Of a DNA stretch of 33,646 nt, positions 25,988 to 33,646 are shown piece by piece. Both the position numbers and the translations under genes were made by a program. Under the pieces are notes generated by a model, which was given only the letters and a program-made list of their open reading frames with translations, made no database searches and was not told the origin of the DNA. This DNA is from Ministeria vibrans ATCC 50519 (lineage: Eukaryota > Opisthokonta > Filasterea). Every line of letters begins with the position of its first letter. Within the stretch, counting starts at the first letter, position 1. Location of the stretch: assembly GCA_943704425.1 (NCBI GenBank), contig CALSCP010002825.1:9327-42972 (forward strand). Reading direction: 5' to 3'.

Positions 25988-26920
25988 ATGGACTCGTCTC
26001 GAACTCACTCTGCGCGGAGAAGAGTTCGTCGAACGCGCACGCAGCAACAGGCCGACGGATCGGCGGCGCCTCTGCCGCCCAGCAGTCACCCCATGGCCAT
26101 TTCCGCCGCGACTACGACGCCAGCGCCGCTCCCGTCCTCCGCCGCGCTGTCCCAGCCCCCTGACCACGCCACCCTTGTCCATTCGGCGCCGAGCAGCCTC
26201 ACCTTCTCGCCCTCGTACTTCCCCGCCACCGTGACGGGCGCACCTCCCCCGCCATCGACCCTTCACGCGACGACGACATCCAAGCCAAAAAAAGCCAAGA
26301 ATCCTTCGTCCCGTGTCCTCCCTCCCCCGGCCCACTCGGGCCCCGCCCTTCCCGCACCCGCCACAACCACGTCTCGTTCTTCAAAACCGACCGCCCCTCC
26401 GCCCCATGCAACCGCCACAACGCCGAGCAAGTCCAAAAAGAAGAAAACTGCCACCTCAACTTCGTCCAACGCCACCGCCGCTCCCGCCGTCGCCTCCCCG
26501 GCCAAAGGCAAGCGCCCAGCACACTCGAAGCAACAGCAACAACAACACCCTCCCCACCACCACGCGCCGTCTGCCGCTCCCGTCAACTACGCTGGTCCCA
26601 TTTTTTCAAATTCGCCCGACCCGTCGTCGCTGCCCCTTCCCAACCTGCTCGTCAGACCGGCCGCCCCCGCCGCCCCTGCCGTCTCCGCGCTGTTTCTTTC
26701 GCGACCCAGCTCCACTTTGAGCCCGCCCCCAGCCTCCGAGCCCGCACCAGTCGCTGCAACGGCCCCTTCAAGCGCTCCTCCGGCGTATCCACCGCAACCG
26801 TCGCCGGCCTTCCTCACTCCCGCCTCCCTCTCCACCTCCCCCGTGGACGAATTCGAACGCCAACGCATCGCACACGATCTCTGCGCCATGCTAAAGATCT
26901 CCGCCTCTGCCTCGTCCTAA
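25988..26920 (+). CDS. PNRC/EDC-motif protein, probable mRNA-decapping activator
   Basis: A single exon of 310 residues from the first ATG of the frame (MDSSRTHSARRRVRR). Most of it is low-complexity Pro/Ala/Ser/Thr with basic patches (SKKKKTATS, KGKRPAHSKQQQQQ). Near residue 200 stands YAGPIFSNSPDPSSLPLPNL. This matches the PNRC motif (YAGxxFxxxPxPxxLPxPxF/L) found in metazoan PNRC1/2 and yeast Edc1/2. In those proteins an LPxP core binds the Dcp1 EVH1 domain and the YAG part stimulates Dcp2. The C-terminus is an amphipathic helix (EFERQRIAHDLCAMLKISAS) like the Leu-rich C-terminal helix of PNRC2. Likely role: cytoplasmic mRNA decapping and decay. Rapid low-complexity drift explains why nothing else aligns. 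The call rests on one short motif plus the C-terminal helix. Confidence 0.72.
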   Translation: MDSSRTHSARRRVRRTRTQQQADGSAAPLPPSSHPMAISAATTTPAPLPSSAALSQPPDHATLVHSAPSSLTFSPSYFPATVTGAPPPPSTLHATTTSKPKKAKNPSSRVLPPPAHSGPALPAPATTTSRSSKPTAPPPHATATTPSKSKKKKTATSTSSNATAAPAVASPAKGKRPAHSKQQQQQHPPHHHAPSAAPVNYAGPIFSNSPDPSSLPLPNLLVRPAAPAAPAVSALFLSRPSSTLSPPPASEPAPVAATAPSSAPPAYPPQPSPAFLTPASLSTSPVDEFERQRIAHDLCAMLKISASASS

Positions 26921-27148
26921 CCAGTGCCTGCGTCTCCGTGTAACTTGTCTTTTGTGTTTTTGTGTTTTTCCTTTCATTGTTTTTTTTTTTTTTTGTCGTT
27001 GGCAAATTTTGGAGTGCTTTTTTATTTCTCCTTTCACTGCCACTTCCCTATCAACACATCCACCTCCTCAACCCATCCCCGGTGCTTCTCAGCGCCACCC
27101 CACCTCACAGCACACCATAGTTCGAGATACCACTTCACTCTTTTATAC

Positions 27149-27172
27149 TAATACTAATAATAATAATAATTA

Positions 27173-27209
<37 letters not shown>
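27149..27209 (+). repeat. (TAA)n-(TTA)n inverted trinucleotide repeat
   Basis: About 21 bases of TAA-type repeat are followed by about 38 bases of TTA repeat. The two arms are complementary and can fold as a hairpin or cruciform. Confidence 0.85.
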
Positions 27210-27377
27210 TGTGACTTGTCACCACTTGTGTGTCAGTCACACTAATCTGCAGTCTTAAATTTTTATTTCGAATTTGCTAGCTAAGAGTCGGTTTGGCGAT
27301 TTTCAAGCACACGAAGGATGTTCCTCAAACAAGGACAGTGACTGATTCCGAGTATCGTTTGCCATCCGCTCTTTTGA

Positions 27378-27420
27378 TTAATAATAATAATAATAATAAT
27401 TGTTATTATTATTATTATTA
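27378..27420 (+). repeat. Second (TAA)n-(TTA)n inverted trinucleotide repeat
   Basis: Seven TAA units, a two-base spacer and six TTA units form a nearly perfect palindrome, built like the tract 170 bp to the left. Confidence 0.85.
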
Positions 27421-27506
27421 GAGAACATCTGTGAGAAACCCGCGAGCAGAAAAGTTGAAATACGCAATAATTCAAGATGTTTCAAGTATTTTATATCACA
27501 CATTCG

Positions 27507-28500
27507 TTATTTCCTCACACGCATAAAACGATCAATGGAAATGGCGGCAGCTACACTCACATTGAGCGAGTCGACATGGGCACGTGAGAGAGTGTCTTGC
27601 AGAGCCCCATGGGGCTTGAGGGACACGTGTGCGTCGCACTGGGCACTCGCCTGGGCAGACAAACCCGCTCCTTCACTCCCCAGCACGAGCAGTGTTGGTT
27701 GAGCCGCTGTGGCAGTGGCAACGCTCTCAAACGACGCGTCGTCTGTCGTCGTCTGGGTCGGTGGAGAGAGCGCCACACGCGTAAAGTGCGTCTGTGCCTC
27801 GAGAAATCTCCCGAGATTGTCAGTGGTGAAGATGGGAAAGAATTCAAGGGCGCCAGAACTTGCGCGAGAGACTGTCGGAGTCAGCGAACTACACAAACAA
27901 GTCAGTGAGCAGGATAAAACGGTGCAGACGGAAAAGACTCGCCTCTCCCCCCTAATAGTGCGTGTGTACCAAGAGTGGTTGGTTAGGATGAGTCCCTGGA
28001 CCCCCAGATAGAAGCAGGAGCGGATCACAGCGCCCAAATTCATCGGGTCGTGCACGTCCTCCATGGCCAGCCACAGGGGCGCCCCACCCGCCCGCTCGAT
28101 CCTCTTGATGCGCTTGGGCCGCAGTTCGCCGCACGAGAGTAGAACTCCTTGGTCTCCTTTGCGCTGCAGTGTCTGTGCCATGCTTATTCTGCTGATCTCG
28201 TGGATGGGAACTTTCAGTTGTTCTGCAAGTCGAATAATTTCTGCCTGTCGACTAAACGCAAGTATAAGCGTGAGCGGAGGATGATCGCGTTTCATACTCG
28301 GCTAAACCAGCAGCCTTGACGATGTACAGCGCATCGAACGAGCGTCGTTGGGCCGAGAGCGCAGCGTACACCGATGCAAACCCAAACAGTGCATCTGCGC
28401 TAATTCGAGGCGTCTTGTGCACAGTCGAGAACGCATTTGCTCCTACCCGCCCCGTGCAAACGCATCGAGCAAGAGAGAGGCTTCTAGCAGACCAGATCAT
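27507..28500 (-). CDS. Mitochondrial SpoU-family rRNA 2'-O-ribose methyltransferase (MRM1-like)
   Basis: Three exons: 28500-28298, 28251-27970 and 27888-27507; 288 residues. The N-terminus (MIWSARSLSLARCVCTGRVG) is basic and lacks acids, as in a mitochondrial targeting peptide. A substrate-binding domain resembling SpoU_sub_bind follows (FASVYAALSAQRRSFDALYI, IRLAEQLKVPIHEISR, GVLLSCGELRPKRIKRI). The three SPOUT motifs are clear: LAMEDVHDPMNLGAVIRSC, LVLGSEGAGLS and LNVSVAAAIS. The join HSC-SLTPTVSRASSGALE restores the family motif NSCPLTPxVSKxSxGALE, which confirms intron 2. These enzymes transfer methyl from S-adenosylmethionine to a guanosine ribose in the large mitochondrial rRNA. Intron 1 is only 46 bp. 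Intron 2 is 81 bp, a multiple of three, and has no stop. Confidence 0.9.
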
Positions 28501-28624
28501 AGAGCAATAAAAAAGAATAATAACGTCGTCTTAATTGACATTATTCATCGAATAGGATACTAAAAGGGAACCTTTTGCACATTATACTATTTGTATCCGT
28601 CTTCTTCATATTATAATAAAATAA

Positions 28625-29924
28625 TTATTTCCCGTTGAGAGACCAGTCGTAGTCGCGATACACAGCGGTGATTGGGTCGCCAGAGTCAAGGGCACTCGTG
28701 AGCTCGGTGCGCACAGGCTCGTCCAAGTGAGGCGCAACAAAACGCAGCAGGTCGTTTAGGGTCGCCCCAAAGTCACTGGCGTACCACTGTAGAATCTTAT
28801 TGAGAGACACAGTGCGAGTGGATGCGTCGTAAAGAACTTCCTGTCGACAGAAATTGGCGGTGGCCGCATCGAGAGCCCGCTCGAGATTCAATGGCGTAAA
28901 CACACGAATGGGCGGACATGACTAATAAGGGACACGGGGTAGAGTGTCAACAACGCGAAGCCGAGTTCTTGGTTTCACCTTGGCGCCGCACACCAGGGCA
29001 AAGTGAACTCTGGGGTCGGGATGGGCACACGCCAGAGCAGCGCGCGCGTCCGTCTCCAGCGCAAACGGCCGTGTTTTGTCCGATGGATGCTCGCGGTTGC
29101 CCCGTAGGATCCCATGCTCAATTTCGTCCAGAGTCAGTGTGTGCCCCGCAATATTGTACGCGGTCGTCTGGTGGTGAGCACATATTAGTGCACTCCTGCT
29201 AGTGCTTTGCTCTGTCGTCCCTGACTCCTCTCCTCACCTTCCAAAAGTTTTCAACATCCAAGACAGACTTGGGTACTGTTTCAAGAGTCGCCAGACCGTG
29301 AATGGTGAGTGAGTTGTAAATGTCTAAAGAGGAAAGAGCAAAATAATTAATATTATTATTCAGCCAGCCCTACGTTGGGTTTGATCGGGTTGCACTCACT
29401 CAGGAAAAAGCACTTCTTCTCGTCGCTGTCAGGGCCCCCTAATGCTTCAAGATTAACCGCAGTGAGACTTTTGCAGTCGTGACAGTACTGATGACACAGG
29501 GAAAGTAAAGTAAGAGAAAAAGTGATTTGATCGGAACACTGTGTAAAACAAAACGGACTTGTGCAAATTGTTCGCTCGCTCGCATCCCCTCGTAGTCAAC
29601 GTGCGTCCCATCGTCATTCATAAACTCCCCTTTAAGCCGGAGTAGGTGCCGCTGCAGCTGTTTGGCGACATCCAGCGCCGCAACGACAGACGAAACGTCT
29701 CCGGAAGTCGCATTCAAAATTCGCATGGTTGCGACAATATTAGAATGACTTTCAAGCGCGCCACGAATGGATGTGTCGCCTTTTAGATGCAAGGAAACGA
29801 AAAAGAAGCGAAAAATAGTAAAAGTGAAATATTTATTCAAATGATCCAAAGATAAACCTGAAGCCCACACTGCAGTAACATTCACTTCTTTGACTCTCAA
29901 CAATCCAAACTGACACTTCAGCAT
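28625..29924 (-). CDS. DUF547 domain protein
   Basis: Six exons: 29924-29858, 29779-29559, 29487-29400, 29323-29238, 29167-28979 and 28921-28625; 315 residues. The DUF547 core is complete across four introns: a helical lead-in (QRHLLRLKGEFMNDDGTHVD, YEGMRASEQFAQY), then FFLNIYNSLTIHG, LTLDEIEHGILRGN, DPRVHFALVCGAKSCPPI and RVFTPLNLERALDAATANF. The Asn-Tyr-Asn, Glu-His and Cys-Gly-Ala-x-Ser-Cys motifs define the family. It occurs in bacteria and eukaryotes, sometimes beside glutaredoxin or DEP domains; its biochemistry is not established. Here it stands nearly alone: about 45 residues before the lead-in have no known domain. The start is the first ATG downstream of UTP15, only 53 bp after that gene's stop. 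A further upstream exon cannot be excluded. Confidence 0.85.
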
Positions 29925-29977
29925 ATTCAATACTAAAAACTAATTGTACAAAAAAAAGTAAGAGGAGACACAAATGA

Positions 29978-32249
29978 TCAACGAGCGCCCGCCAAGGTCA
30001 TGTCAAGCATTCCCATAAGCTCGTGCATCTGACGCTGCAGCACAATCTCCTCGTCAATCTTGCGCTGAAGCTTCACCAGCAGCTCATCAATCTTCATCGA
30101 ATGGCCCACCATCGACGCATATATGTCTATAGGGTTATGGTTAGTCTCTCTCTATCACTTTGTTTCTCTCTATCACTTTTGCTTCTCTCTCTCTCTATCA
30201 CTTTGTTCTCTCTATCACTTTGTTTCTCTCTCTCTCTATCACTTTGTTTTTTTTTTTTCTCTCTCTCTCAAACTCTCTCTCTATCTTACCAAAGACACAG
30301 TTTGAAACATGAATAAGCGTATCGGCAAAGCGCGGGTTCGCAATGTGCTTCACGAGAAAGTGAAGCAGTGGCACAAGCTGGGCCGTATCGCGACCCGTCA
30401 GCGCCAATTTCAGTGCGCCTCTACGGATAATCTCATCGAGCACCGACACAACCACAACTGGCTTCTCCGGTTGCTTCTGCTTCTCTTGCAACGACGGCTC
30501 CTCTTCCTCCGCCTCAGACTCGGTCGCTGCGTCGCTCTGTGTCGCTCTCTTGCGCTTCTTCTCCGCCTCTTCTTCCGCTGCGCTGCTCGTGCGTCCCTTC
30601 CGCTCAATATTCAACACCGAATCCAACGCATTGCCATACTGAAAGCGTTTCAGAAACACATCAAACTTGCGCAGCTTGAGCTTCTTCTTGCCCTTGCCCC
30701 CGCCACCCACCACCGTCACCTCATCGTCGTGTGCGCGATACGACTTGCCCCGCACAAAGTACCGGTACGTCCCGGTGCGCAGTCGCCGCTGCGTCAGCCC
30801 TCCCGTGTCACTTGTCTTCTTCCCGCCTGCACTAGCACTGCTGCCAAACACTGAGTGAATTGCCGCTGAGATGGTCCCTACAACACAAACAACCAAACAG
30901 AATAGAATCATATTAAGACGTATTATTAGTGTTACGTCTCACACACGCACGCACACTCACTCACTCACTCACCTGCTTTATGGAGGGGCTGTGCAAAGGA
31001 GTCTGCGTGGTGCTGGGCACGGTGGCGCATGGAAAGCAAGCCGGTGGTCATGCCAGCAAAGAGATGGGCGTCGTCGTTGCTGAGGGCAACGGAGAGAACC
31101 GGTGCAGCGTACGTGAACGAATGGCACACGCGAAAGTCGGTTGTGTCGTACACCTTGACGTGTCGGTCAAGCGAGCCTGTGAGCACCCGACGTGCCGTCG
31201 AGTCGATTGCCAGCGATGTGATCGCCTTGTGGTGGTTCGAGCACATTTGTAAGAGTCGTCCGCCTCCCAGAATGTCCCACACCTTGAGTGTGTCGCCGCC
31301 CGCCGACAGCACAATGCCACCACCCGGCAACGACAAGACCGCCTCCACCGGCGCCCCATGGTCCAGCTGCATCACCGCACCGCCGCTGGCCGCACGCACG
31401 TCCCACAGACGCACCGTGTGGTCGTATCCGCCGCTGACAAACATGTCACCAACGTCGTCGTGGACAGCACCACATCGCACATAGTCCTGATGGCCCTCCA
31501 TCAACGCAGTCTCCTGGCCCGACGTAATGTCCCACGCACGCACCGTCGCATCATCAGCACACGAAAACAGGCGTGTCGCAAGTGAACCACGCGCCCAACG
31601 AGCAACGTGCGCCGCACGCGTGTGTCCCTCGAGCTTGCGCAGCGAAGTTTTGCTGTCGATATCAAACACCTTTGATAATACAATACAATACAATACACAG
31701 GTCGTCAAAAAAATAATAATAAGAAAATATATAAGAAATAAAATAAAATAAAAACAAGTTCGCATAGTGATCCTACACCGCTGCGACGTACCTGAACAAC
31801 AGAGTCTTCGGACCCGGCGGCGAGCAGGCGGCCGTCGTCGCGCAGTACGCCACTGTAAGCAGTTTCGCGAAAACGCGAAAGGGTCTTCTTCACCTGGCTG
31901 GTTTTCGACGAGTACACATGCACACGGAGACCCGATGTAACGACAAAGTCATAGGGAGACGCTAGAATGCGCGGAGGAGAATGGAGAGAGCAGAGGAGAG
32001 TCAACGGATTTTTTTCAGCACGAGGAACACTGTCAGAGCACAACGCACAACGAATCGACCACGTTGTGCGGGCACAGCGGACGACAACGGTGCAACAGGC
32101 ATACCTGCACACGGCGTGACGCTTGTGACGGCCCCCAGTTCGCGTGCAATGACGGGAAACTTGAAGCGCTTCCAGTAGCGCGTTTCGCCGGTGACGCGAC
32201 GCGTCAAACGCGGGTACCGACGGATCGTCGTCGGCTCGTACGTCGACAT
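29978..32249 (-). CDS. UTP15: UTP15, WD40 subunit of the SSU processome (U3 snoRNP)
   Basis: Five exons: 32249-32105, 31961-31792, 31669-30973, 30877-30290 and 30126-29978; 582 residues, all junctions in phase. UTP15 sits in the nucleolar t-UTP subcomplex, which starts 18S pre-rRNA processing and supports rDNA transcription. The N-terminus has the family text YWKRFKFP, PYDFVVTSGLRVHVYSS and AYSGVLRDDGRLLAAGSED. WD repeats follow, for example VFDIDSKTSLRKLEGHTRAA, GGYDHTVRLWDV and GSLDRHVKVYD, ending ILSVAL-like at VLSVALSNDDAHLFAGMTTG. The UTP15_C domain has GTYRYFVRG and LRKFDVFLKRFQYGNALDSV, then LLHFLVKHIANPRF and the last exon KLQRKIDEEIVLQRQMHELM plus GMLDM. An insert between the two (ATQSDAATESEAEEEEPSLQ) is acidic and probably disordered. 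The acceptor of exon 3 is an AAAG, less usual than CAG. Confidence 0.95.
30146..30262 (+). repeat. Minisatellite of TCTCTATCACTTTGTT units in UTP15 intron 4
   Basis: Five copies, one degenerate, of a CT-rich unit with the core TATCACTTTGTT, given here on the plus strand. It fills most of the intron at 30127-30289. On the UTP15 sense strand it reads as a GA-rich array. Confidence 0.9.
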
Positions 32250-32498
32250 ACTCTGTGGCGGCTGGGAAACAAAAACTGATCCAACTGACAATGAAGTGAC
32301 AAGTGACAAGTGGAGTCACCAGTGTTGCAGAGGATGAGTAGACTGAAAGCGTCGATCAGTGTGTGTGACTCATCTTTCAGATTATGAAAATAATCAAAAA
32401 TTCACTCGATTGTTGTGAACTCTACGACTAACGACTTACGTCTCCATCCTGAAGGCGGTACTCTCAAGTCGCACACCATCAGACTCGTTGAAACAAAC
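32250..32498. promoter_or_regulatory. Divergent promoter region between UTP15 and the LIM gene
   Basis: 249 bp separate the two start codons on opposite strands. No clear TATA box is seen. A tandem GTGACAAGTGACAAGTG sits at about 32296-32312, just upstream of the UTP15 start. Confidence 0.35.
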
Positions 32499-33451
32499 AT
32501 GAGTGGTACATCTTCCTTCTTCTCGTTCCTCTTCTCATTCCCCCTCTCAATCGACAATGCACTGACCCCTCCACCCACCCACCCACCCCCACCCTCGCTG
32601 CAGAGCTGACCAATGTGTGTCCCGAGTGCAATAAGGTCACAAACAAAATATGAACTTTCTGACACGCCGGAGCCGCATCAGCGCCGTCCATTGCCAGAAT
32701 GCCTTGGGAGTGGTCCCGTAGGCCGCGTCCATGCCGCCGCTGCGGCTTCCATGCGCTCTCCTAGCAACGGTGCTTGTTTGTGTCTTCTTCACCAAACTTG
32801 GTTTTTTTTTTCTCTCGCTTAGGAGACTGATGAAGTGACAAGCCACATCACGAGCGACGGTACACACTACCACCTTGACTGCTTTAGTTGTCACGTAAGT
32901 TGAAAAGCCCTCAAAGTCCCTCCTTTCCCCTATTTTTGCAGTGATGACGGTTTTTCTCTTTTTTTTTTTGCTTTCCCAACCGCCACACTCCCACTCTGCT
33001 CTCGCGCCGCCATCCGCCCTTTGTGGTTTGGCCTTGTGTACCTAAATTTCACTTGCGCCGGAAGACGCGGCGCTTCCGTGTGCGGATGTTTGAAAGTTCG
33101 CATTATTCACATTCTTCATCTTGTAGGTTTGTCGCAAATATCTCGGCAAGGAGTTCTTTCGGGATCCCAAGCACAACCGGCTTGTGTGCAAGCGCTGTCT
33201 GCACATCCACATGACCTCAAACTCAGAGGGTATGCCCTAGTAATGACTAGAGTCTCTCTCTCACTCCACATTCTCTCTCTCTCTATCACTTTGTTCTCTC
33301 TCTCTCTCTCTATCACTTTGTTCTCTCTCTCTCTCTATCACTTTGTTCTCTCTCTCTCTCTATCACTTTGTTCCCTCTCTCTCTATCACTTTGTTCTCTC
33401 TCTCTCTATCACTTTGTTCTCTCTCTCTCTCTATCACTTTGTTTCTTTCTC

Positions 33452-33484
<33 letters not shown>

Positions 33485-33646
33485 GCTATCTTTCTTGACT
33501 CAGCCAAACCTGCGTATGTGCCGTCCATTCCAAACATTACGGCGCAGATTGAGCGCACCAAGTGTGCCAAGTGCAGCAAGGTACGCACGAAGAACAGAGG
33601 CGAGACAGACTAAGTCTCAACTCACTCGTCTTTACTCTCCCCCCCC
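32499..33646 (+). CDS. LIM-domain protein, 5' part (continues past the window)
   Basis: Five exons are visible: 32499-32505, 32604-32635, 32823-32894, 33127-33229 and 33504-33580; 97 codons so far. The joined N-terminus is MSELTNVCPECNK. The first LIM zinc finger is complete: CPEC, 18 residues, HLDC, FSC, HVC, 18 residues, CKRC. That is the C-x2-C, H-x2-C, C-x2-C, C-x2-C spacing of the family, binding two zinc ions. A linker (AKPAYVPSIPNITAQIERTK) leads to the first two cysteines of a second LIM (CAKC), whose next exon is outside the window. LIM domains bind proteins, often in actin or nuclear scaffolds; the rest is needed to name the family. The first exon holds only ATG AGT G and is inferred from phase, splice sites and a sensible N-terminus. 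Confidence 0.85.
33268..33443 (+). repeat. Minisatellite of TATCACTTTGTT units in LIM-gene intron 4
   Basis: Seven copies of a (CT)n-TATCACTTTGTT unit, spaced about 23-29 bases apart. The core is the same as in UTP15 intron 4, in the same plus-strand orientation. A (CT)n tract follows to about 33484 before the 3' splice site. Confidence 0.93.

Larger units (their letters stand above)
26921..27506. other. Convergent intergenic region with AT-rich inverted trinucleotide repeats
   Basis: No gene is seen. It holds a T run (26981-26994) and two AT-rich palindromic tracts at 27149-27209 and 27378-27420. Both flanking genes end here, so it contains the 3' ends of two transcripts. Confidence 0.6.

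Noticed and set aside
30127-30145. AACCCTATAG and GGTTATGGTTAG at the UTP15 intron 4 end taken as telomeric sequence
   Set aside because: Only one imperfect unit is present, and it forms the normal 3' splice site of exon 5.
33268-33443. Regularly spaced repeats resembling a CRISPR array
   Set aside because: The spacing is filled by CT repeat rather than unique spacers, and the locus is an intron of a nuclear gene; it is a minisatellite.

Overview
The window is nuclear DNA from a eukaryote, most likely a protist. The genes are separated by 50-550 bp and are broken by about 38 short GT-AG introns, mostly 46-280 bp with two of 342 and 492 bp, and the standard code fits throughout. A receptor tyrosine kinase with a Notch-like EGF array, a doublecortin-CaMK kinase, a LIM protein and an OAS-like nucleotidyltransferase together suggest a unicellular holozoan (choanoflagellate, filasterean or ichthyosporean type). 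This is inference from gene content; no marker in the window fixes the species.

The left end (1 to about 1,100) looks subtelomeric. A degraded retrotransposon RNase H fragment on the minus strand is cut off exactly at CCCTAA-type telomeric repeats (714-737). A second short telomeric tract lies at 1081-1094, followed by about 700 bp of coding-like but broken sequence.

From 1,857 rightward the window is normal gene-dense chromosome. In order: a tail-anchored OAS/CD-NTase-like nucleotidyltransferase (-), a type II membrane glycosyltransferase (-), a secreted DNase-I-fold (EEP) enzyme (+), a small unknown protein (-), a giant EGF/LamG receptor tyrosine kinase (+), a DCLK-type doublecortin kinase (+), translation factor eIF5B (-), a PNRC-motif decapping-activator-like protein (+), a mitochondrial SpoU/MRM1-like rRNA methyltransferase (-), a DUF547 protein (-), UTP15 of the small-subunit processome (-), and the 5' part of a LIM-domain protein (+) that runs off the right edge.

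Gene models were assembled by hand from reading frame, splice-site sequence, phase and family conservation. Every internal junction listed keeps phase. The genes do not form one pathway. Three serve core RNA and protein synthesis (eIF5B, UTP15, MRM1-like), one is probably in mRNA decapping (PNRC), and two adjacent genes encode signalling kinases. The most unusual loci are the membrane-anchored OAS-like enzyme, the RTK whose EGF repeats almost all carry both Notch-type O-glucose and O-fucose consensus sites, the retroelement-telomere junction, and a minisatellite shared by introns of two genes about 3 kb apart.
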